Of a DNA stretch of 22,322 nucleotides, positions 15,434 to 22,247 are shown piece after piece. Under the pieces are notes generated by a model that worked only from the letters and a program-made list of their open reading frames with translations, made no database searches and was not told where the DNA came from. Made by a program: the position numbers and the translations under genes. Where the stretch lies: assembly GCA_937965785.1 (NCBI GenBank), contig CALCKT010000008.1, forward strand, positions 1 to 22,322, written 5' to 3'. Each line of letters begins with the position of its first letter. Position 1 is the first letter of the stretch. This DNA is from an uncultured Propionibacteriaceae bacterium (GTDB taxonomy: Bacteria; Actinomycetota; Actinomycetes; Propionibacteriales; Propionibacteriaceae).

Positions 15434-16201
15434 CTACCGGCTCGGGGAACCCTCCTGGGCCAGCGCATCCATCAGATCGATCATGAACTCGGTGTCCTCC
15501 TGGCCCAGACGCTCCCAGCCGTGGGGTGCACCCAGCGCGGTGAGCAGTTCCGCATCGCTGGGATCGGCGTTCATCTGTTCCAGGCCGTGCCAGATCGGTT
15601 CCACGAGATGTGCGATTCCGGGGCTGGCGAGGAGGCTGCTGCGCACCACGTAGATGCGGCTCCGGATCAGTTCCCGGAGCTGCTTCTTCACCATCGACGA
15701 CAACTCGTCGTAGGCGTCCTGCGGGAAGAAGCCGACCTGCACCTGGCCCTGCATGACCGCTTTCGCAACGAGCACAGGATTGGGTTTGAGGGAGACCTCG
15801 ATGTCCGGGTAGCCGAGGCTCGCGGGTTCCAGGAGGATGCGGCAGATCCTCTCGACGTCGGGGGCGTCCGTGGCCGCCGCGGTCAGCGGGGCCGTCAGGT
15901 CCGTGACCTCCTGGAGGTCGCTGTCGGCGGCAACCACCACGGTGGCTTCCTTCGCCATTCCACTGGCCCAGGCGACGGGAAGGTATCCTTTGTCCCGGAC
16001 GAGGTAAGCAGTATCCGCTGCGTTCGCATAGACCAGGTCTGCCCTGTTCTCCTCGAAAGCGGCGTGCAGGTCCGCGAAGTCCGTGTAGGAAGTCGGGCGG
16101 AAGGCCTCTCCCGTGATCCGCTGCAACTTTGTGTTAAAAATAAACCAGTCCGTGACATTTTGAATGTTCACATCCGGACTGATGGCGAACTGCAACGTCA
16201 T
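15434..16201 (-). CDS. PhnD-like (phosphate/phosphonate-type) ligand-binding protein without signal peptide
   Basis: This 255-residue protein has the fold pattern of PhnD/SsuA-type periplasmic binding proteins. It starts TLQFAISPDVNIQNV, comparable to the opening beta strand of mature PhnD proteins. It continues with YTDFADLHAAFEENRADLVYANAADTAYL, a typical ligand-pocket region, then ATVVVAADSDLQEVTDL and KAVMQGQVQVGFFPQDAYD. The protein begins directly with the domain, has no signal peptide or lipobox, and has no ABC permease or ATPase nearby, so it is predicted to be cytosolic and to sense rather than transport. ATG 16201 lies 1 base past the stop of the PAS gene, so it is the third gene of a translationally coupled operon. 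The ligand is unknown. Confidence 0.7.
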   Translation of the reverse strand: MTLQFAISPDVNIQNVTDWFIFNTKLQRITGEAFRPTSYTDFADLHAAFEENRADLVYANAADTAYLVRDKGYLPVAWASGMAKEATVVVAADSDLQEVTDLTAPLTAAATDAPDVERICRILLEPASLGYPDIEVSLKPNPVLVAKAVMQGQVQVGFFPQDAYDELSSMVKKQLRELIRSRIYVVRSSLLASPGIAHLVEPIWHGLEQMNADPSDAELLTALGAPHGWERLGQEDTEFMIDLMDALAQEGSPSR

Positions 16202-16202
16202 T

Positions 16203-16685
16203 TCAGCGACCCTCGGCCTTCACCATTTCCGCGTACAGCGCTTCCATTTCGGACACTTTGTTCCGCGACGGCTCGCGTCGCACGGAGGTGTGCCCGACGA
16301 TCTCGCCGCCGCGCACCTTCGGGATCACGGTGGCGTAGACCCAGTAGTAGCCACCGTCGGCCCGGAGGTTCTTCACGTATCCACTCCAGCGCTTGCCCTG
16401 CTGGACGGTGGCCCACAGGTCCGCGTACGCGGCCCGGGGCATGTCCGGGTGGCGCAGGATCGAGTGCGGTGACCCGATCAGTTCTTCCTTGGTGAATCCC
16501 GACATGATGACGAACGCCTCGTTGCACGTGGTGATCACACCATCCCGGTCGGTCTGTGACACGATCAACTCACCCGTCGGGAAGCGGGTCTCCACGTCGG
16601 TGACCACCACCTGACGGCTGCTTCCGTCGTAGTAGGTCCACTGCGTGGCCTGCCCCGGGCAGGTCATGTCCTCCAGCGGTTTCAT
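16203..16685 (-). CDS. Single-domain Aer-type PAS protein
   Basis: A 160-residue protein with one PAS domain (about 35-145). It carries hallmarks of the Aer aerotaxis subgroup: ITTCNEAFVIMSGFTKEELI, then SPHSILRHPDMPRAAYADLW, then GYVKNLRADGGYYWVYATV. In Aer this PAS type binds FAD and senses redox state; whether flavin is bound here cannot be told. It lacks any HAMP, methyl-accepting, kinase or GGDEF domain and has no membrane segment, so it must signal through a partner. A short helix at the end (SEMEALYAEMVKAEG) could mediate dimerisation. Its ATG (16683-16685) overlaps the TGA of the roadblock gene (ATGA), which indicates tight coupling. Confidence 0.88.
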   Translation of the reverse strand: MKPLEDMTCPGQATQWTYYDGSSRQVVVTDVETRFPTGELIVSQTDRDGVITTCNEAFVIMSGFTKEELIGSPHSILRHPDMPRAAYADLWATVQQGKRWSGYVKNLRADGGYYWVYATVIPKVRGGEIVGHTSVRREPSRNKVSEMEALYAEMVKAEGR

Positions 16686-17050
16686 GCGAGTTCGCGAGCG
16701 AGGTCCTTGGCAGTCGCCTTCATCTCGAAGAGGATCATGCCGAGCTTCGCGTATCCGTTGGAGATGCCGATCAGGACGGCTTCGGGTCCGGCCGCGATGT
16801 GGACGATGTAGCCGTCGCTGCCCTTCACGAGGACCTGCTCCAGCTCGCCACGCTTCAGTTCGCTGACGGTGCGGGTGCCGGTGGCCAGCGCGGCCGCACC
16901 CATGGCGGCGACGCGGTCCTCGTCGGTGCCCCCGGCCAGCGCCGATGCGATGGGCAGGCCGTCGAGGGTGACGAGAAGTGCGCCCTCGAGGTCGGGGGTG
17001 AGAGCGACGAGCCTTTGTAGGTGCTGATGGATCTGATCAATCCTTGACAT
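16682..17050 (-). CDS. Roadblock/LC7-domain protein
   Basis: A 122-residue protein covering one roadblock/LC7 domain of standard length. The segments LEGALLVTLDGLPIASAL, DRVAAMGAAALATGTRTVSEL, GYIVHIAAGPEAVLIGIS and AKLGMILFEMKATAKDL match the alternating strand-helix layout of MglB-like proteins. In bacteria these dimerise and act as GTPase-activating or scaffold partners of small Ras-like GTPases; no such GTPase gene is next to it here. ATG 17050 follows AAAGGAAG; an upstream in-frame start at 17146 lacks a ribosome site. It is the first gene of the operon with the PAS and PhnD-like genes. Confidence 0.88.
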   Translation of the reverse strand: MSRIDQIHQHLQRLVALTPDLEGALLVTLDGLPIASALAGGTDEDRVAAMGAAALATGTRTVSELKRGELEQVLVKGSDGYIVHIAAGPEAVLIGISNGYAKLGMILFEMKATAKDLARELA

Positions 17051-17108
17051 TGTCTTCCTTTGGTTTTGCGGTCCGGTGCTGGTCTCCAGCGCCCTGAGTG
17101 GTACGGTC

Positions 17109-17166
17109 ATATTAGAAGTTTGGCGACGGAACTGGATGGTTGTCAAAAGTTTAAAGCTCAGCTTTA
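17109..17166 (-). promoter_or_regulatory. Candidate promoter region and palindrome upstream of the roadblock operon
   Basis: On the minus strand TAATAT (17109-17114) fits a -10 box about 60 bases before the start codon, and TTGACA (17141-17146) lies upstream, but their 26-base spacing is too long for a normal pair. Just upstream of TTGACA sits the perfect palindrome TAAAGC-TCA-GCTTTA (17152-17166), a plausible regulator site. The AT-rich stretch stands out in this GC-rich DNA. Confidence 0.35.
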
Positions 17167-17399
17167 GCAGCGTCGCTGAAAGTTACTGGCCTTCTTGAGT
17201 GAAAGAAGCTTGGTTCGCCAGCCCGAGATGCCTTGGAAAAACGTTCTGGGCTGTTGAGAAGTCGGCGGGTGATGTGCATCCGGTGTGCGCGTTTCGCGGG
17301 GGCAGGGCCGGCGAGGAGTTTCCCCGGGGAGTGACTGGTGGGCCGGTGGGTGGTTGGATCGGGGTTGGTGGCGGTCGGGTGGAGCGCGTCCGCCCGGGG

Positions 17400-17428
17400 T
17401 TGACATTTGCAACAGCGAACTCTAGATT
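17400..17428 (+). promoter_or_regulatory. Sigma-A-like promoter of the VWA gene
   Basis: A perfect -35 TTGACA (17400-17405) and a -10 TAGATT (17423-17428) are separated by exactly 17 bases. The start codon at 17457 and the ribosome site GGAGG (about 17445-17449) follow at normal distances, giving a short leader of about 22 bases. Confidence 0.7.
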
Positions 17429-17440
17429 CGCAGTTGCAAA
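17406..17440. promoter_or_regulatory. Long palindromic operator overlapping the VWA promoter
   Basis: TTTGCAAC (17406-17413) and GTTGCAAA (17433-17440) are a perfect inverted pair. Inside them GCGAA (17415-17419) and TTCGC (17427-17431) form a second perfect pair. The 35-bp dyad starts right after the -35 box and covers the -10 and probable start site, the classic place for a repressor operator. The regulator is unknown. Confidence 0.65.
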
Positions 17441-17456
17441 GATTGGAGGTAGATCG

Positions 17457-19364
17457 ATGAACCGATCCCATCGCCTGGCGGCGGCCTGCGGGGCCTTGCT
17501 GCTGGTTTCCGTGTGTGGTCCCGTCCTGCCCGCCGCACACGCGGATGAACCCGCACCCAAGGTCCTGCTGATGCTGGATTCCTCGGGGTCGATGAAGGAC
17601 GCGGATCCGTCCGGCGGCACCAAGATGGATGCCGCGAAGAAGGCCCTCATACACGCCCTCGACTCCGTGCCCGCGAACGCCGAGGTCGGGCTCAGGGTCT
17701 ACGGTGCCGACGTCGACGGCAACGGCGCCCCGGGTTCCTGCACGGACTCCCGGCTGGCCCATCCCGTCGGCGCCCTGGACAAGGCGGGCCTGACCAATGC
17801 GATCAACCAGTTCCAGCCCCGCGGCGACACCCCCATCGCGTACGCGCTGAAGGAAGGGGCGAAGGACCTGGGCGACAGCGGCAAGCGCCACATCATTCTC
17901 GTCTCCGACGGGGAGGAGACCTGCTCGCCCGATCCCTGTCAGGAGATCCGTGAGTTGATCGCGGGCGGGGTGAGTCTTCAGATCGACACCGTCGGTTTCG
18001 GCGTGGAGGACAAGGCCCGCCAGCAGCTGGCGTGCGTGGCCGAGGCCGGTGGTGGCAGCTATTACGAAGCGAAGGACGCCAAGTCCCTGGAATCGAGCCT
18101 TCAGCGGCTCGGCGCCCGCACGGCGCGTGGTTTCACCGTCGCGGGCACCCCGGTGCAGGGGGCGGACATCCCCGCCGGTGCTCCGTTGCTGGCCCCCGGA
18201 CAGTACACGGACATCTCCGTGGCCTCCAACGAGAAAACCGAGAAGTACTACAAGGTGAGGCGGAGCCAACCCGGCTCCACGCTGCGCGTGAATGTCCTCA
18301 CCCGTATGCCGAACGCCCGCTTCTTCGACTCCGTCAAGCGTGGCTCGTGGGTCTGGGAGTTGAAGACCATGGACGACGACGCGTGCGCATACGAGAGCAG
18401 CACCGGTTTCGACAGCGGCAAAACCGGGGTCGTGGTCGGGCAGACGCTGGTCGCGCTGCCCGCGGATCCCAGGAATCCGGCGTCCAAGGGAACGAAAGAA
18501 CAGACCTGCGCCGACGCCAAGGATTTCTACTTCAAGGTGGCGCGCATGCCCGGTTCCGGCGGGGCGATCCCGATCGAGATCCGGGTGATGGAGGAGGCGC
18601 CCGTGGAGAACGCCGACCAGCTTCCGACCGGGGTGCAGGAGGTGCCCTCGAGCAACTCCGAGGGGGTCAGTTCACCCGCGACGGACAACGTCACGTCGGT
18701 GCTCGGCGGGGCCAGCTTCAATGACGCCCTCGAGGTGGCTCCCGGCACCTACAGCGTCGAGCTGGTGCCCGGGGAGATGGCCTTCTTCAAGACCCCCATC
18801 AAATATGGCCAGAGCGGGATCTTCGCCCTCGACGGTCTCGAACTCTCTCCGGATGTCATCAGGAATTCCACTCTGTCAGACCACGTCGCAGTCTCCTCCG
18901 CGGTTTACGCGCCGGACTTCAGCCGGATGGATTCGGCATCCAGCGGGCAAGTCACGTTCTTCATGAAGAAGACGGGCGCGCACTCCAGCAGCGCCCCGCA
19001 CATCAATCAGGTGCCGGAGGTGCGCTACCGGAACCGTTGGGACTCCCCCGAGATGCACTACTCCAGCCGGGGTTTCGCGATGGAGGGTTACTACTACTAC
19101 GCGGTAGCGCTGGGCGATGAAACGTTCCTGAAGGGGCAGCCCGCGAACGTCAAGTTCTCGCTCGCCGTCTTGGGTGAGGCGACCGAGCAGTCCGGTAACG
19201 TCCAGGTGAGCGAGGTTCCCGCGGGTGAATCCAGCGGCACCGATTCCGGTCAGGAAAGTCCCTTCGGGGATTCCACCAAGCTGGCGCTGTTCGGGGCCGG
19301 CGGCGCCCTGGTGGTGCTCGGCGGTGGGGGCGTGGCCTACGTGCTGCTGCGGCGCCGCAGCTGA
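17457..19364 (+). CDS. Secreted, C-terminally membrane-anchored VWA-domain protein
   Basis: A 635-residue protein. Residues 1-29 form a signal peptide with an AHA cleavage site. A von Willebrand factor A domain follows (about 34-225) with a complete metal-ion-dependent adhesion site: DSSGS (Asp41, Ser43, Ser45), the threonine in GDTPI, and the aspartate in VSDGEE. CSPDPCQE right after the last motif suggests a disulfide. The remaining ~380 residues are unrecognised extracellular sequence with several YYxV and beta-rich segments. One C-terminal helix (LALFGAGGALVVLGGGGVAYV) and RRRS anchor it, leaving the VWA domain outside the cell. ATG 17457 has GGAGG 7 bases upstream, and the promoter and operator just before it fix the start. 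Such proteins usually bind matrix or partner proteins or serve as surface sensors. The gene converges with the kinase gene. Confidence 0.88.
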   Translation: MNRSHRLAAACGALLLVSVCGPVLPAAHADEPAPKVLLMLDSSGSMKDADPSGGTKMDAAKKALIHALDSVPANAEVGLRVYGADVDGNGAPGSCTDSRLAHPVGALDKAGLTNAINQFQPRGDTPIAYALKEGAKDLGDSGKRHIILVSDGEETCSPDPCQEIRELIAGGVSLQIDTVGFGVEDKARQQLACVAEAGGGSYYEAKDAKSLESSLQRLGARTARGFTVAGTPVQGADIPAGAPLLAPGQYTDISVASNEKTEKYYKVRRSQPGSTLRVNVLTRMPNARFFDSVKRGSWVWELKTMDDDACAYESSTGFDSGKTGVVVGQTLVALPADPRNPASKGTKEQTCADAKDFYFKVARMPGSGGAIPIEIRVMEEAPVENADQLPTGVQEVPSSNSEGVSSPATDNVTSVLGGASFNDALEVAPGTYSVELVPGEMAFFKTPIKYGQSGIFALDGLELSPDVIRNSTLSDHVAVSSAVYAPDFSRMDSASSGQVTFFMKKTGAHSSSAPHINQVPEVRYRNRWDSPEMHYSSRGFAMEGYYYYAVALGDETFLKGQPANVKFSLAVLGEATEQSGNVQVSEVPAGESSGTDSGQESPFGDSTKLALFGAGGALVVLGGGGVAYVLLRRRS

Positions 19365-19377
19365 TCGGGAAACTCCA

Positions 19378-19412
19378 CGACGGTGGTTCCGGAATGCCCG
19401 GAACCACCGTCG
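19378..19412. terminator. Strong convergent terminator between VWA and kinase genes
   Basis: A perfect 15-bp stem (19378-19392 with 19398-19412) with a 5-base loop is followed on the plus strand by TTTCGTT. It sits 14 bases past the VWA stop and 17 bases from the kinase stop on the other strand. With GAAA on its left side it can also end minus-strand transcripts. Confidence 0.9.
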
Positions 19413-19428
19413 TTTCGTTCCGGTTTCT

Positions 19429-20622
19429 TCAGGGCAGGTACCAGACGACCAGCAGGATCACCCCGCCGAGGAGCAGCAGCACGGAGGCGGCGAGCAGCAC
19501 CCGGTCCGGGATGCGGCGTTTCCCGCCGCGTTTCCCGGGGGCGGGGACATCCGCTGGTGGGGGCGTCGCCAGCGCCTGCGTCGGCGGCAGGGCCGGGACG
19601 GATGTGGGTGCGGATTGGAGCGGGCTGGTCGGGGGAGTCGGTTGCTGGGGCCGGGAGACCATTGAGGGTGGCTGCCGGGGCTGACCGGTCGGCGGGGCCG
19701 GCGGCTGTGGGGTTCCGGGAGTCGCCGGGGAAGGAGCGGGGTACTGGGGGGACAGCGGTCCGGGCGTCCCGGGGCGGCGGGACGTCGTCGTCGGGTTTTC
19801 GGAATCCAGCGGCTCCAGTTGTTGGAACACCTCGACATCCCTGGCGGCGCCGTCCTGCCAGGCCAGTTCCGGGACATCCAGGCGGCGCAGGGCCTCCGAT
19901 GTACCCGGCCGCGCCTCGGGGCGGGGGGCGGTGAGGTCGCGGACCAGGGACCAGAAGCTCTCGGGGACGCCGTCGGGGGTGCCGCGGTTGAGGTCGATGT
20001 CGCGGGGGCGGGCGCCGGTGAGCATCGATGCGGCCACCATGCCGGCCGCGAACATGTCGACCGCGGGGGTCACGTCCCCGAGGGTCATCAGTTCGGGGGC
20101 CAGGTACCCGGGGGTGCCGTGGACCATGCCGGTTTCGGTGAAGCGTGGCCCGGCGAGGTCGATGGCGATCCCGAAGTCCGTCAGGTAGGCGTGGGGGCGT
20201 CCGGAGCCGGTGGCGTCCAGGAGGATGTTCGCCGGTTTGACGTCGCGATGCACCAAGTGGGCGGAATGCACGGCCTGGAGGCCGGACAGGAGCTGCCGCA
20301 GGATCTCGGCGGCGAAACGGGGAGGCAGGGCGCCGTGGTCGCCGATCAGCGTCGCGAGCGAACCCCCGGCGACGATGCGCATGGTGAACAGCACCTGGTT
20401 GTCCTCGCCGATCCAGCCGAGCGGGGCGATCACATTCGGGTGGTTCACCCTGAGGCCCTGTTCACGGACGAAACGCAGCAGGGTCGAGGCGTCCGACTGC
20501 CGCAGCACCTTGGCCGCCACGATCCGGTTCAGTTTCAGGTCGCGGGCGCGCCACACGGCACCCATGCCACCCTCACCGATCAGGTCGATCAACTCATAGC
20601 GTCCTCCGAAAACCTCACCCAT
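19429..20622 (-). CDS. PknB-like Ser/Thr protein kinase with C-terminal membrane anchor
   Basis: A 397-residue Hanks-type kinase with all catalytic elements: glycine loop GEGGMG (16-21), the beta-3 lysine Lys38 in VAAKVL, HRDVKPANILL (Asp127), DFG (149-151) and the GTPGYLAPE activation-segment end. The kinase domain ends at about 255. A linker of about 100 residues, extremely rich in Pro, Thr, Gln and Ser, follows. One membrane helix (about 374-394) then ends the protein, leaving only a few residues outside. There are no PASTA or other sensor domains, so input must come from inside the cell or from a partner. ATG 20622 lies inside the 3' end of the XRE gene (8-nt overlap), which implies translational coupling. 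Overlap and order suggest the XRE protein is a regulator or substrate of the kinase. Confidence 0.92.
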   Translation of the reverse strand: MGEVFGGRYELIDLIGEGGMGAVWRARDLKLNRIVAAKVLRQSDASTLLRFVREQGLRVNHPNVIAPLGWIGEDNQVLFTMRIVAGGSLATLIGDHGALPPRFAAEILRQLLSGLQAVHSAHLVHRDVKPANILLDATGSGRPHAYLTDFGIAIDLAGPRFTETGMVHGTPGYLAPELMTLGDVTPAVDMFAAGMVAASMLTGARPRDIDLNRGTPDGVPESFWSLVRDLTAPRPEARPGTSEALRRLDVPELAWQDGAARDVEVFQQLEPLDSENPTTTSRRPGTPGPLSPQYPAPSPATPGTPQPPAPPTGQPRQPPSMVSRPQQPTPPTSPLQSAPTSVPALPPTQALATPPPADVPAPGKRGGKRRIPDRVLLAASVLLLLGGVILLVVWYLP

Positions 20623-21043
20623 GTTCGGCAGCGATCCTCAGCAGGCGGGCGAGCTCCGGGGCGGTGGTGAGTTCGGCGAGTCGCCGCAACTCTTCCGCGG
20701 GGGCCGCGTTGTGCAGTTCTCGGGTGGCCGGGTTCATGGAGGTGGAGATCGTGGGTGTGGCCTCCCGGATCTCCTTGAGGCGTTCCGTGCGCTGTGCCGT
20801 GGTCAGTTTCGGGGCCTGCTGGGACATCTCGATGAGCGCCTGAAGGCGTCCCAACACGGCGGGGTTCCCGATCTTGGCGCGCTGTCCCGACAGCAACTGC
20901 GACATCATGGGGGCTGACAGCCCCAGGACCTGCGCCAGACCCGCCTGGGTCAGTCCCAGGTCGCCCCGGATGCGCCCCGCGATGTCGGCGAGCGGCTCCC
21001 CGTAGAGCTGTCGTTGTCGTGCCAGGTTCTCCTCGATCGCCAT
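20615..21043 (-). CDS. XRE-family helix-turn-helix DNA-binding protein
   Basis: A 142-residue protein. The segment IRGDLGLTQAGLAQVLGLSAPMMSQLLSGQRAKIGNPAVLGRL (about 25-68) is an XRE-type HTH with the usual Q, L, S and G positions. The second half contains a stretch rich in Thr and Ser (EATPTISTSMNPATREL) that could be a kinase target (inference), then a helical tail. ATG 21043 has a strong AAGGAGG 5 bases upstream. Its 3' end overlaps the kinase start by 8 bases. The DNA target is unknown. Confidence 0.85.
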   Translation of the reverse strand: MAIEENLARQRQLYGEPLADIAGRIRGDLGLTQAGLAQVLGLSAPMMSQLLSGQRAKIGNPAVLGRLQALIEMSQQAPKLTTAQRTERLKEIREATPTISTSMNPATRELHNAAPAEELRRLAELTTAPELARLLRIAAEHG

Positions 21044-21149
21044 CTCGCCTCCTTCGCCGACATCCTACGGGACGGGCAGCCGACGGCATGCCACGGTTTG
21101 TCGGGATGGGGCGGGTTTCAGCAGCTGGGACGGTGGGTGTCCCGAGGGG

Positions 21150-21515
21150 TCAGTGGCGCAGTCGGCGGATGAGGCACACCGCCACGGGGAACAGCAGCAG
21201 CCAGAAACCCGAGGCCGGCATGAGAACCACCCCGGTCAGCGTCAGCAGACCGAAGAGCACGATGAAGGACCACGGGATCGCCACCCCTGTGCGTTCCAGC
21301 TGCGCGGCGAGCAGACCGATGGCGATCAACGCGAATCCCGTCACCAGGAACCAGAAGATCAGACCTTGTGGGGGTGGGTCGTCCCAGACTCCGATCAGCC
21401 CCGCGTTCGCGGCGTCGAGCAGAATCCGCCACCCGACGACGATGCCGAAGAGATTGTGAATGATCCCGATGAGCACGAGACTCCAGCCCACCAGGGGAAA
21501 AGTTTTTGATTCCAT
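21150..21515 (-). CDS. Small four-helix integral membrane protein (DUF6463-like)
   Basis: A 121-residue protein with four hydrophobic segments: FPLVGWSLVLIGIIHNLFGI, LIFWFLVTGFALIAIGLLAA, SFIVLFGLLTLTGVVLM and FWLLLFPVAVCLIRRL. The IGIIHNLFGI start and the GFWLLLPV-like end are familiar from DUF6463 membrane proteins, which are often encoded next to TetR regulators (from general knowledge). ATG 21515 is preferred; a TTG two codons upstream is possible. There is no clear ribosome site. It is divergent from the TetR gene with only 37 bp between starts, so the TetR protein probably controls it. Confidence 0.75.
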   Translation of the reverse strand: MESKTFPLVGWSLVLIGIIHNLFGIVVGWRILLDAANAGLIGVWDDPPPQGLIFWFLVTGFALIAIGLLAAQLERTGVAIPWSFIVLFGLLTLTGVVLMPASGFWLLLFPVAVCLIRRLRH

Positions 21516-21552
21516 GCTCAAAAACTAGCACGGGGTGGGTACGCTTGCTGTC

Positions 21553-22197
21553 GTGGGAAGGCCGCCGAAGTTCAGTGAAGACGCGCTGTTGGACGCTGCT
21601 CTCGTGGTTGTTGCCCGGGACGGGAAGACGGCCACCACGGCCGATGTCGCGGCCGCCGTGGGGGGTGGGGTCGGGTCGCTCTACTACCGGTTCGCGAACC
21701 GGGAGGTGCTGCTGCTGGCCTTGTGGGTGCGCAGTATCAAGCGATTCCAGGTCGACTTCCTGGCCGCCGCCGGGTCGTCCCGGGATCCCGGGGAGGCGCT
21801 CGTCGCGGCCGCCGTCGCCATTCCCCGTTACTGTCGCGAGAACCCCGGCGAGGCCCGGGCCTTGACGCTTTTCCGTCACGCGGAGCTGCTGGCGCGCCTG
21901 GAGGCCGGTGACGACGAGCTCGCCGCCTGCCCCGGCGACCTGCGGGAGGCGGTCCGGGGACTCAACGACGAGGTCCTGGCGGTGCTGGGGGAGCTGACCC
22001 GGCAGCGTTTCGGGTCCCTGAAACCCCTGGAACTGGTGCGGGTCGCGGTCCAGCAGACCCCCTATGGCCTGGTTCGACCCTTCCTCGGGGCGGGCGCCGG
22101 GCCGATGCCCGCCTGGCTGGACGACATGGTGGCGGCCATGGTGCCCGCGGCCCTGGCGGTCGCGGATCGTCCGGGATGGTCCGAGGGGCACGAGTGA
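21553..22197 (+). CDS. TetR/AcrR-family transcriptional regulator
   Basis: A 214-residue protein starting at GTG 21553 with MGRPPKFSEDALLDAAL, the common TetR opening. The HTH is TATTADVAAAVGGGVGSLYYRFANREVLL (about 25-55), with the SLYYRF-x-REVLL recognition and cap pattern; the rest is a helical ligand or dimerisation domain of normal size. A GTG 6 codons upstream (21535) is a less likely start. The transcript may be nearly leaderless because the divergent gene starts 37 bases away. It likely represses that membrane protein gene and itself. The inducer is unknown. Confidence 0.88.
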   Translation: MGRPPKFSEDALLDAALVVVARDGKTATTADVAAAVGGGVGSLYYRFANREVLLLALWVRSIKRFQVDFLAAAGSSRDPGEALVAAAVAIPRYCRENPGEARALTLFRHAELLARLEAGDDELAACPGDLREAVRGLNDEVLAVLGELTRQRFGSLKPLELVRVAVQQTPYGLVRPFLGAGAGPMPAWLDDMVAAMVPAALAVADRPGWSEGHE

Positions 22198-22247
22198 TGT
22201 CGAACGCCTGCCCAAAGGCTGAACGCTTGTCTTGTTGTCGAATGCTT

